A stretch of 64,000 nucleotides of DNA from Metaruminococcus_A sp050943475 (GTDB lineage: Bacteria > Bacillota > Clostridia > Oscillospirales > Ruminococcaceae): NCBI GenBank assembly GCA_050943475.1, contig JBMNPF010000003.1, positions 124,001 to 188,000 of the forward strand. Reading direction: 5' to 3'. The position numbers were made by a program, and so were the translations under genes. A model generated the notes under the pieces. The model ran no database searches. It saw only the letters and a list, made by a program, of their open reading frames with translations, and was not told the origin of the DNA. This document shows positions 35,272 through 42,893 of the stretch, in pieces (position 1 is the first letter of the stretch; the number at the start of each line of letters is the position of its first letter).

Positions 35272-35766
35272 TTATTCAGCGTACTTTGCAAGGATTTCGT
35301 CAACGTCATCCACCGTGAGACGGCCGTAAACGTCGTCGTTGACGGTCAAAACCGGGGCAAGGCCGCAGGCGCCGATGCAACGGCAGGCTTCCAGCGAGAA
35401 CTTACCGTCCGGGGTACATTCGCCGTTCTGAACGCCGAGACGCTGACAGAGGCGGTTGAACACATCGCCAGAGCCTTTGACGTAGCAGGCCGTACCGAGG
35501 CAGACCGACACTTTGTATCTTCCTTTCGGGCTGAGTGAAAACTGTGAATAAAAGGTGATGACGCCGTAAATTTCCGACATGGAGACGCCAAGACCGTCTG
35601 CAATCATCTGCTGTACTTCAACCGGCAGATAACCGTAGATGTCCTGTGCCTTCTGGAGCACCGGCATCAATGCGCCGCCCTCACCCTTGAGCTCATCAAT
35701 GACCTTTTTGAGCTCTGCTTCCTGCTCGGGTGTTCCGGTAAACGGCAGTGTACTTGTTTTAGCCAT
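35272..35766 (-). CDS. hndA: [2Fe-2S] hydrogenase subunit HndA (NuoE-like)
   Basis: A 164-residue NuoE-type subunit with a helical N-terminal part (LMPVLQKAQDIYGYLP, VSMSEIYGVITFYSQF) and a thioredoxin-like [2Fe-2S] domain, ligands in VCLGTACYVKGS and ACRCIGACGLAPV. The ATG at 35766 follows GAGGAGGG by 8 bases. It is the first gene of the five-gene hydrogenase operon and is divergent from the sensor arm. Confidence 0.95.
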   Translation of the reverse strand: MAKTSTLPFTGTPEQEAELKKVIDELKGEGGALMPVLQKAQDIYGYLPVEVQQMIADGLGVSMSEIYGVITFYSQFSLSPKGRYKVSVCLGTACYVKGSGDVFNRLCQRLGVQNGECTPDGKFSLEACRCIGACGLAPVLTVNDDVYGRLTVDDVDEILAKYAE

Positions 35767-36117
35767 AAAATATGCCCTCCTCAAAATTTGCGATTGGTCA
35801 AAACATTTCTCACCAATCACCAGAACCACTCTGGTTACAATGACTAAGTGGTTCACAGTTATCATTAATTATATCATGTACATTTCACAAATGCTATAAA
35901 AAAAGGAAGATAATGTCGAGAATGTAGTTGTAAACTTTTTGTTAATATCGTGAACGCAATAGCAACTCGTTCATATTCTCCGAATTCGTTGAAATCCTTT
36001 CCATTCATGCTATAATAAGGGTACAGAAACCGGCGTTGCACACCGCTTCAGGGCGCGGCCGCCAGTCCCGGAGAGCGACAAACCCGAAATGATTTGCCGG
36101 AGAAATGGGGAGTTATT
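35767..36117. promoter_or_regulatory. divergent control region of the hydrogenase locus
   Basis: This region drives hndA leftwards and the DRTGG-like gene rightwards. Leftwards a TATAAT lies at 35868-35873 (minus strand), but the -35 position is poor, so an activator may be needed. Rightwards TTGAAA (35989-35994) and TATAAT (36011-36016) are 16 bases apart. Half-sites resembling the redox regulator Rex operator are present: TTCACA at 35852-35857 and 35885-35890, and TTGTTAA at 35939-35945 followed by a GTGAAC-type half. The operator assignment is speculative. Confidence 0.45.
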
Positions 36118-36465
36118 ATGACGATTGGAGACATTCAAAAAATCCTGGACGCCAAAATCATTTGCGGTGACGAGAACTTTGGTATTGAAATCCACACCGC
36201 ATGCGGCTCTGACATGATGAGTGACGTGCTTGCCTTTGTAAAGGATCAGTCCTGCCTGCTGACCGGTATGGTTAATCCGCAGGTAATACGCACAGCAGAC
36301 ATGATGGATATGCACTGCATTATTTTTGTGCGCGGTAAAAAGCCGGACGACACCATGATTGAGCTTGCAAACGAGCGCGGCATTACCCTGATGACCACCG
36401 CCCACCGGATGTTCAACGCCTGCGGCCTGCTTTGGGAAAACGGCCTGAGGGGAGGCGGCATTTAA
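36118..36465 (+). CDS. DRTGG-like domain protein (sensor arm, first gene)
   Basis: A 115-residue single-domain protein that reads like the DRTGG domain family (TIGDIQKILDAKIICGDEN, LTGMVNPQVIRTADMMDM, CIIFVRGKKPDDTMIELA), an alpha/beta domain often fused to CBS domains or found in small stand-alone proteins beside hydrogenase genes. Its ligand is unknown. GGGGAG precedes the ATG. It is transcribed away from hndA from the promoter at 35989-36016. Confidence 0.75.
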   Translation: MTIGDIQKILDAKIICGDENFGIEIHTACGSDMMSDVLAFVKDQSCLLTGMVNPQVIRTADMMDMHCIIFVRGKKPDDTMIELANERGITLMTTAHRMFNACGLLWENGLRGGGI

Positions 36466-36469
36466 CCTC

Positions 36470-36904
36470 ATGAGTGAAATGAACGACGCAGTCACCCTCC
36501 GTTATGACGTAGACGGCAACGACTTTACCCGCGCAGGGGAAGCCTCTGCAAATGTCAAAAAGACGCTGCGCCAGCTTGGCATTGCGCCGGACGTCATTCG
36601 CAAAGTGGCTATCGTGCTGTATGAGGGTGAAATTAACATGGTCATTCACGCAAACGGCGGCGTGATTGACGTCACCATTGCGCCGGAAGCAATTCAAATG
36701 GTGCTCAAGGACACCGGCAAAGGTATTGCCGACATTGAGCTCGCCATGAAAGAAGGCTATTCCACCGCGCCGGACGAGGTGCGCTCGCTTGGCTTTGGTG
36801 CAGGCATGGGGCTTTCCAACATGAAAAAGTACAGCGATGACATGCACATTGACTCCACCGTTGGGGTGGGCACCACGGTGACCATGACGGTGAAAATTGC
36901 ATAG
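36470..36904 (+). CDS. RsbW-like anti-sigma-factor type ATPase
   Basis: A 144-residue stand-alone HATPase_c domain of the RsbW/SpoIIAB type: VAIVLYEGEINMVIHANGG (N-box), DTGKGI (G1), and GFGAGMGLSNMKKYSD (G2). Such proteins bind ATP and act as kinases or protein-binding switches. It starts 4 bases after the previous stop. No cognate sigma factor or anti-sigma antagonist lies nearby, so its partner may be one of the neighbouring proteins. Confidence 0.85.
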   Translation: MSEMNDAVTLRYDVDGNDFTRAGEASANVKKTLRQLGIAPDVIRKVAIVLYEGEINMVIHANGGVIDVTIAPEAIQMVLKDTGKGIADIELAMKEGYSTAPDEVRSLGFGAGMGLSNMKKYSDDMHIDSTVGVGTTVTMTVKIA

Positions 36905-36990
36905 CATCAGCGCATAGAAACAATCAACAAGCATCACATCCTTAGAACAAGCAACCACTGCAATACAATTTTTGAAAGGGGTGCTGCCAG

Positions 36991-38304
36991 GTGGAATTTT
37001 TCCATTCCGTTACATTGGATAAAGAAAAGTGCAAGGGGTGTATCAACTGCATTAAGCGCTGCCCAACCGAGGCCATCCGTGTGCGCAACAAAAAAGCGTA
37101 CATTATCCCGGAGCGGTGCATCGACTGCGGCGAGTGCATCCGTGTCTGCCCGCACCATGCCAAAAAGGCAACCTGCGACTCCCTGGACATTCTGGGGCAG
37201 TTCAAATACACCATTGCCCTGCCGGCGCCGGCGCTGTATGGGCAGTTTAACAATATGGACGACATTGACATCCTGCTGCGCGCGCTCATCGACTTCGGCT
37301 TTGACGAGGTCTATGAGGTTGCGAAAGCGGCCGAGCTTGTTTCGGCCGCAACCCGCAAGCTGATGCGGGAGGGCAACCTGCCGCGGCCGGTTATCAGCTC
37401 GGCCTGCCCTGCGGTGACACGGCTCATCCGGGTGCGGTTCCCCAACCTGATTGATCATGTGCTGCCGCTCAACGCGCCGGTCGAACTGGCGGCAAGGTTG
37501 TCCAAAGAAGCAGCGCACGAACGAACCGGCATCCCAATGGAAGAGATCGGCGCCATTTTCATCTCGCCCTGTGCGGCGAAGGTAACGGCCTCCAAGATGC
37601 CGCTCGGCACCGAAAAGAGCCAGGTGTCCGGCGTTGTTTCCATTAACGATATTTATCCGAAACTGCTTTCAATTATGCATCTGCCTGTCCAAGAAGATGA
37701 ATCGCTTGTACAGAGCGGTAAAATCGGCGTGGCGTGGGGCACCAGCTCCGGTGAGGCGGCCGGGCTGCTCAATGACAGCTATCTGGCAGCGGACGGAATT
37801 GAAAACGTCATTCGAGTGCTGGATGATTTGGAGGACGAACGGCTCAACAATTTGGAGTTCATTGAGCTAAACGCCTGCAGCGGCGGCTGCGTGGGCGGCG
37901 TGCTGACGGTGGAGAACCCGTACATTGCCAAAGCGAAGCTCAAGCGGATTGTCAAATACCTGCCGGTCTCGATGAACCACATTGACCGGGTACCGGAGGA
38001 GGCGGTGTGGGATTCCAAGCTGGAGTACGCGCCGGTGCTGACGCTGGATTCGGATATGCGCAAGGCGTTTGAAAAGATGAACGAACTTGAACAGATTGAA
38101 TCCGGGCTTCCAGGGCTGGACTGTGGCTCCTGCGGCGCTCCTTCCTGCCGGGCGCTGGCGGAGGACGTCGTGCGGGGCGTTGCCTCGCCGGATGACTGCA
38201 TCTTCAAATACAAGGAAAGCATTGAAAACCTCATTCGGGATATCCACAAGATCGAAGCCTCGATTCCGCCGCCGTTCCGCACCGAGGAGAATGAGGAAGG
38301 CTAA
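36991..38304 (+). CDS. [FeFe]-hydrogenase-like protein of putative sensory type
   Basis: A 437-residue protein: two ferredoxin [4Fe-4S] motifs (CKGCINCIKRCP, CIDCGECIRVCP, residues 14-57), a hydrogenase large-subunit-like domain (about 70-360), and a C-terminal Fe-S (PF04060-type) motif LDCGSCGAPSC plus a later Cys. The H-cluster loops are altered: L1 reads SSACPAV instead of the TSCSPGW of HndD, L2 SPCAAKV, and L3 NACSGGCVGG. GTG start with GAAAGGGG upstream. Placement between ATPase and DRTGG-like genes suggests sensing or signalling rather than bulk H2 production; this is inferred. Confidence 0.83.
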   Translation: MEFFHSVTLDKEKCKGCINCIKRCPTEAIRVRNKKAYIIPERCIDCGECIRVCPHHAKKATCDSLDILGQFKYTIALPAPALYGQFNNMDDIDILLRALIDFGFDEVYEVAKAAELVSAATRKLMREGNLPRPVISSACPAVTRLIRVRFPNLIDHVLPLNAPVELAARLSKEAAHERTGIPMEEIGAIFISPCAAKVTASKMPLGTEKSQVSGVVSINDIYPKLLSIMHLPVQEDESLVQSGKIGVAWGTSSGEAAGLLNDSYLAADGIENVIRVLDDLEDERLNNLEFIELNACSGGCVGGVLTVENPYIAKAKLKRIVKYLPVSMNHIDRVPEEAVWDSKLEYAPVLTLDSDMRKAFEKMNELEQIESGLPGLDCGSCGAPSCRALAEDVVRGVASPDDCIFKYKESIENLIRDIHKIEASIPPPFRTEENEEG

Positions 38305-38592
38305 TCCACTGTTCCAAGCGAATTTTATAATGTTCAAATGCTCATATTTGTTTTAGCGGATGCGCTATGCCTCCCTCGCAAGCGGAAGTCCGCCTCGTAA
38401 AGATGAGCACGGAAAACACCGTTTTTTATGGTAACTGGTGCGATGCGCCAAATCGGGTGGTGTGGAACGGCAGGCCATTTGTACAATGAGCGGTGAAATC
38501 CCGTTCAATAAAACCCGGCTTCTGGTTTAAATTCGATTTAATCCAAAACACTATTTGTAATATTATCCAAAATTATACAAGGAGGAGCTCTT
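38305..38592. other. intergenic stretch with a possible structured RNA
   Basis: No reading frame is supported here. TGCTCAT (38339-38345) pairs with ATGAGCA (38403-38409) and encloses nested GCGGA/TCCGC and TGCG/CGCA stems. A short ACGG...CCGT hairpin followed by six T residues lies at about 38410-38427. GGTGCGATGCGCC further on is another hairpin. The AAGGAGG site of the next gene closes the region. Confidence 0.4.
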
Positions 38593-38928
38593 ATGACGCC
38601 AATAGAGCTTGCAAGCGCACTCAACCTGAAGGTAGTCAGCGCCGGGAGCGGCAACGAACGGATGGCTGGCGGGGTGTTCTGCTGTGACCTGCTCAGCATT
38701 GTCATGGGAAAAACCAAAACCGACGCCGTTTGGATTACGGTGATGAGCAACATCAACACGGTGGCGGTGGCGGTGCTCTCCGACGTGAGCTGTGTGATTG
38801 TCTCTGAGGGAATCCCGGTGGATGAGGAAATGGCACGGCGGGCCGAGCAGCAGGACGTCTGCCTGCTGCAAAGCGATCTGCCCTCTTTCGACCTTGGGCT
38901 TGCTATCCACAAGCTGTTGAACCCATGA
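38593..38928 (+). CDS. second DRTGG-like domain protein
   Basis: A 111-residue protein related in fold to the product at 36118 (MTPIELASALNLKVVSAG, VFCCDLLSIVMGKTKTDAVWITV, NINTVAVAVLSDVSCVIVSEG). AAGGAGG lies 8 bases before the ATG. The last four bases (ATGA) overlap the start of the PHP-domain gene, so the two are translationally coupled. The ligand is unknown. Confidence 0.75.
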   Translation: MTPIELASALNLKVVSAGSGNERMAGGVFCCDLLSIVMGKTKTDAVWITVMSNINTVAVAVLSDVSCVIVSEGIPVDEEMARRAEQQDVCLLQSDLPSFDLGLAIHKLLNP

Positions 38929-39614
38929 AGTACTCATACGACCTGCACATGCACTCCTGCCTTTCCCCCTGTGGGGATATGGATATGACGCCGAATAACA
39001 TTGTCAACATGGCCTGCCTGCTCGGCTTGAATATCATTGCCGTGAGCGACCACAACACAGCCCGCAATCTGCCCGGGGTTTTCGCAGTGGCAAAGGAAGC
39101 GGGGCTGACGGTGGTGCCCGCGATTGAAGCGTCCAGCGCGGAGGAGGTTCATGTGCTCTGCCTATTTGAACGGCTGGAGGATGCTCTCTCCTGTTCCGAC
39201 GAATTTTACGAGCACCTGCCGCCGGTCATCAACAAACCGGAAATTTTTGGCGAGCAGGCCATCCTAAACGAAAAGGACGAGCGGATTGGAACCATTGACA
39301 AGCTGCTGATTAATGCGCTGGACTTGGGTATGGACGCTCTGCTTGAAACGGTGCGCCGCCACGGCGGCCTGCCTATTCCCGCTCACGCGGACAAAAGCGC
39401 TTATTCCATCATGGCAAACCTGGGGTACATTCCGGAGGAATACGGATTTCACTGCATTGAGGTCAAAAATCCGGACAGCGACCTGCCTTTCAAAGGACGG
39501 CGTATTACCGACTCGGATGCACATTACCTGCAAGATATTGCCGAGCCGATCCATTTTCTGGAACTGCCGGAAAAAAGCGCGCAGGCTGTGCTGGCGCTGT
39601 TGAAAACCAAATAG
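38925..39614 (+). CDS. PHP-domain metal-dependent phosphoesterase
   Basis: A 229-residue protein of the PHP fold, which hydrolyses phosphoesters with a trinuclear metal site. Metal ligands are visible in YDLHMHSCLSPCGD (HxH), VSDHNTARN, PAIEASSAEEVHVLC, PIPAHADKSAYS and TDSDAH. Loci with a hydrogenase-like protein, DRTGG domain and PHP domain recur in clostridia, but the substrate is unknown. It ends the sensor arm and is followed by a terminator. Confidence 0.88.
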   Translation: MKYSYDLHMHSCLSPCGDMDMTPNNIVNMACLLGLNIIAVSDHNTARNLPGVFAVAKEAGLTVVPAIEASSAEEVHVLCLFERLEDALSCSDEFYEHLPPVINKPEIFGEQAILNEKDERIGTIDKLLINALDLGMDALLETVRRHGGLPIPAHADKSAYSIMANLGYIPEEYGFHCIEVKNPDSDLPFKGRRITDSDAHYLQDIAEPIHFLELPEKSAQAVLALLKTK

Positions 39615-39637
39615 GCTGGCAGCGTGGTCGCAGCGTA

Positions 39638-39666
39638 AAACCCCGCCTTACGGCGGGGTTTTTTAT
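39638..39666 (+). terminator. terminator of the hydrogenase sensor arm
   Basis: Stem AAAACCCCGCC-TTAC-GGCGGGGTTTT followed by more T residues, 24 bases after the PHP gene. Confidence 0.9.
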
Positions 39667-39890
39667 AGGCATAAATAAAAACACCCCCGTGCCAAAACGC
39701 CTTGTGTGTATGGCGAAACGCTCTGACCGGAACGATATCCGACGGTATGCCGGATGGATAAGGTCTTAAAAACAAGCGCACCGGCCAATACGCTGTCACC
39801 AGTGAATCCAAGATGGCACCTGCGCTGCACCCCTGCACCGCGAGACAGCTATCCGCGCCAAACGTCTGCCGGGATTTCACCACCGGATGA
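39667..39890. other. intergenic stretch, nothing recognised
   Basis: About 220 bases with no supported frame, motif or repeat; the following promoter lies at its right end. Confidence 0.4.
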
Positions 39891-39919
39891 TTGCTTTTTC
39901 TCTTATAAAGGAGTAAAAT
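39891..39919 (+). promoter_or_regulatory. possible promoter of the aldo/keto reductase gene
   Basis: TTGCTT (39891-39896) and TAAAAT (39914-39919) are spaced by 17 bases, 27 bases before the start codon. Confidence 0.5.
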
Positions 39920-39945
39920 AAAAGAAAAAAACAGGAGACAAAACA

Positions 39946-40938
39946 ATGGATTATTTTAAGCTACACAACACGGATATCAGCATTCCGAAACTTTCGCTGG
40001 GAACCTGGAGTTTTTCGGGCGCAAAAATCTGGGGTTCCAACGAGGAACAGGATTCAATTGATACCATTCACGCGGCGCTGGACGCTGGGGTTACCCTGCT
40101 GGACACCGCGGAAAAATATGGAGACGGCAAGAGCGAAGAGGTGCTCGGCAAGGCCATTAAGGGCCGCCGAGACAAGGCGATTATCGCCACCAAGGTCTAC
40201 ACCGACTGCCTGCATTACGACGACGTCATCGCTCATTGTGAGGCGAGCCTCAAGCGGATGGATACCGATTACATTGACATTTACCAAATTCACTGGCCGA
40301 GCCGGGAAATCCCGCATGAGGAGACCTTCCGCGCATTTGAAAAGCTCAAGCAGGAGGGAAAAATCCGGTCGGTTGGCGTCTGCAACTATGGTCAAGGCGC
40401 ACTGGATGAAGTGAAGGATTACGGCGTTGTGACAAACCAGCTCCCCTATTCGCTCATCTGGCGGCTGGTGGAGAAAGGAATCATCCAGAAAAGCGTGGAA
40501 AACAACGTGGCTGTCTGGGCGTACTGCCCGCTGGCACAGGGGCTGCTGACCGGCAAGTTCCGTTCGATTGATGATGTGCCGATGGGCCGCCGCGAGACCC
40601 GCTTTTACAGCGGCAAATGGCAGCAGGGCCGCCACAATGACACCGGTTTTGAAACCGAAATTTTCACCTTCCTCGACGTGCTAGCAGACGTCTGCGAAGA
40701 AACCGGCTTCCCGATGGCAACGCTGGCACTCGCTTTCCTGAAGAAGGCATACGGCGTTGGCAGCATTCTGATGGGGGCGCGCAACATTGGGCAGTTCCAG
40801 CAGAATCTCGCTGCGTTTGAGGCCGAGGTGCCGGATGAGGTCGTACAGCAGATCACCGACCTTTCCGAGGGACTGAAGGCTGCCATGGGAGATAACCCGG
40901 ACTTGTGGGAAAACCGCAACGGCGGACGGATGTATTAA
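39946..40938 (+). CDS. aldo/keto reductase
   Basis: A 330-residue NAD(P)H-dependent oxidoreductase of the AKR (beta/alpha)8 family. The catalytic tetrad is visible: Asp and Tyr in LLDTAEKYGDGKSE, Lys in IIATKVY, His in IYQIHWPS. LGTWSFSG near the start and SILMGARNIGQFQQNL near the end (cofactor binding) are typical. CAGGAG precedes the ATG. The substrate cannot be read from the sequence. It has its own promoter and terminator. Confidence 0.92.
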   Translation: MDYFKLHNTDISIPKLSLGTWSFSGAKIWGSNEEQDSIDTIHAALDAGVTLLDTAEKYGDGKSEEVLGKAIKGRRDKAIIATKVYTDCLHYDDVIAHCEASLKRMDTDYIDIYQIHWPSREIPHEETFRAFEKLKQEGKIRSVGVCNYGQGALDEVKDYGVVTNQLPYSLIWRLVEKGIIQKSVENNVAVWAYCPLAQGLLTGKFRSIDDVPMGRRETRFYSGKWQQGRHNDTGFETEIFTFLDVLADVCEETGFPMATLALAFLKKAYGVGSILMGARNIGQFQQNLAAFEAEVPDEVVQQITDLSEGLKAAMGDNPDLWENRNGGRMY

Positions 40939-40970
40939 TTCCGGTTCTTAAACGTGTTTTCGAATACAAC

Positions 40971-41014
40971 CGCAAAAAATCCCCTGCACCTTGAGGTGCG
41001 GGGGATTTTTTGCG
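40971..41014 (+). terminator. terminator after the aldo/keto reductase gene
   Basis: Long stem AAAAAATCCCC-TGCACC...GGTGCG-GGGGATTTTTT with a 4-base loop, 32 bases after the stop. A-run and T-run make it usable in both directions. Confidence 0.9.
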
Positions 41015-41136
41015 TCTTTGCATATTCTGCCGGAAGCTGTGTTTTTATCAGTAAAAAATGGACGTTTCCCACGCAGACAACCCCGCTTTCTGGCAGTGGG
41101 CGGGAACTCATGCAGCCCAAAGAGGCAGGCTGCTTG

Positions 41137-41820
41137 CTACTTTTCTGTCTGTGCAAGGGTATTTGCACGGAGGAAAAACTCGTAAACCGGTTTCAGCTGC
41201 CGAAATCCTTCGGCAAGGGTATGGGAGAGTTCCTCCGAAAACAGAAGCCCCCAATCCTTACTGTTGCAGTTGACCGAAAGTCCTTTGCGTTCCAGCCACT
41301 CCCGCTCATCCGGCGGGGCGTCCGGAAAATGGGGGCGTTTGTACCGTTCCCCTTCCAATGCAAACTGCGGTTGACGCTGAAGCACCTCCTGCGCGCGCAG
41401 AAAGCTGCGGTCATGACTGAGCACAAGAGAACGAACCGCCTCCATATAATCGGTCGGGAGAGAATAGTAACCACAGCCGTAGCGAAACCCCGACGGGGAA
41501 AATTCAAAGAAAAATCCCGGCGGGCAGTAGACAATCTTTTTATCCCGCATAAAGGCGAGCCACATGACGTCTCGGTAGAGGGTTTTATCCTTGGAAAAAC
41601 GGGTATCCCGGTAAATACGGGAGATGGAGCGATCAACCCGCGGTTCAACGACGAGTTTGGAATCCATTTCCCGCAGAGTGGGCGCAAGCTGTTCGACCAG
41701 CTCTGCCAACGGGGCGAGGACAAGCTCCTGATACTGCGTCTTGTGCTCCTGGTACCAGACGCGGCTGTTGTTGAGCCGGTTTTCGACTAGAAAATCCAGC
41801 GTTTTGGCCGAAATTGGCAT
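41137..41820 (-). CDS. DUF2461 family protein
   Basis: A 227-residue soluble protein of the DUF2461 family (LDFLVENRLNNSRVWYQEHK, RVDRSISRIYRDTRFSKDKT, FFFEFSPSGFRYGCGYYSLP), function unknown. The ATG at 41820 has GTGGGG 7 bases upstream and is preferred over one two codons earlier. It is monocistronic and divergent from the acetyltransferase gene. Confidence 0.88.
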   Translation of the reverse strand: MPISAKTLDFLVENRLNNSRVWYQEHKTQYQELVLAPLAELVEQLAPTLREMDSKLVVEPRVDRSISRIYRDTRFSKDKTLYRDVMWLAFMRDKKIVYCPPGFFFEFSPSGFRYGCGYYSLPTDYMEAVRSLVLSHDRSFLRAQEVLQRQPQFALEGERYKRPHFPDAPPDEREWLERKGLSVNCNSKDWGLLFSEELSHTLAEGFRQLKPVYEFFLRANTLAQTEK

Positions 41821-42108
41821 AAACATGCCCCACTTTCATAAACGTTGTTTGTTTTATCATAGCACATTGTGATGAAAAAAGGAACGGACAGGATTGCAGC
41901 GGTATTCTGTTTTCCGGTATGGTGGGGAGACCGCTCTACCCACCGGATGAAAACTTTTCTGCCGGTATCTATCATTTGCAGACGAATCATTGAATTGGCG
42001 TCTCCAATTTATGAAACAAGAGCAAACTACTTTGACTTTTCACCTTTGACGGTGGATTTCCCCACCCCGGCGCTGTATAATGAAGAAAAAACAGAAGAGG
42101 CGTATGCT

Positions 42109-42585
42109 ATGATGGAAATTCAAATCCGGCGCTACCGGGAAGCAGATGCAGAACCGCTTGCAGCGCTGATTCGGCAAAACCTGCTGGAGGTGAACATCCG
42201 GGACTATCCGGCTGCGGAAATGGAAGCGCTGGCCAACGCATATCATGCTGAGCGGCTCCGGCAGATCGCCGCTTCCACGCATTTTTATGTTGCCTGCGTG
42301 GCGGGGCGCCCTGTGGGATGCGGCGCAGTTGCTCCCGGATGGGAACCCGGCGCCTGCTGGGTACAAACGGTATTTGTTCATCCCAAGCATCATGGAGACG
42401 GTATTGGGCGGCGCATTATGGAGGCGTTGGAACGGGATCCGCTGGCGGTGAAAGCCGGCCGGATGGAACTGGGGGCGTCAAAATCCGCCCATGGGTTCTA
42501 TTTGTTCCTAGGCTATACTGATCTGACCGGTGAACCAGACCAACACGGGCTGTACCGGATGGAAAAACAGTTGAAAGGATTGTAA
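42109..42585 (+). CDS. GNAT family N-acetyltransferase
   Basis: A 158-residue acetyl-CoA-dependent acetyltransferase: IQIRRYREADAEPLAALIRQN at the start, the beta-strand VQTVFVHPKHHGDGIGRRIME holding the acetyl-CoA pyrophosphate loop, and ASKSAHGFYLFLGYTD near the end. The ATG at 42109 follows AGAGG; the frame stays open far upstream without a start signal. A TATAAT lies about 30 bases upstream, but no proper -35 was found. The acceptor is unknown. Confidence 0.85.
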   Translation: MMEIQIRRYREADAEPLAALIRQNLLEVNIRDYPAAEMEALANAYHAERLRQIAASTHFYVACVAGRPVGCGAVAPGWEPGACWVQTVFVHPKHHGDGIGRRIMEALERDPLAVKAGRMELGASKSAHGFYLFLGYTDLTGEPDQHGLYRMEKQLKGL

Positions 42586-42893
42586 AAACCAGCAGAGGGT
42601 TTTGCAGCATTGAAAGGATGCGGCCGGTAAATCCGTAGAAAACTGCGTGGAACACCAAAGACGGAGAGCGGCCTTTCTGCGCCTTAACCAGAAGAAAATT
42701 TGAGCGTTTTTCAGAATGAGCGGGAAAGCCGGCGGACATTTGACAAAACGAGGGGGACTCTTTTTTAAAACCAAACCGCCAAACCAAGGCAGTTTTGACG
42801 AAACCTACAAAAAAGAAAGCTGTGGTTTGAGCACTTTTAGAATTGTGTTTTTCAAAAGTGTTTGCTATTATAATTGTGAGGAGTTGACGAACC
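42586..42893. other. intergenic stretch upstream of the GH39-like gene
   Basis: A 7-bp inverted repeat CACTTTT (42832-42838)...AAAAGTG (42854-42860) lies just before a TATAAT-like element (about 42868-42874) and could be an operator for a sugar-responsive regulator. The rest shows nothing recognisable. Confidence 0.35.
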
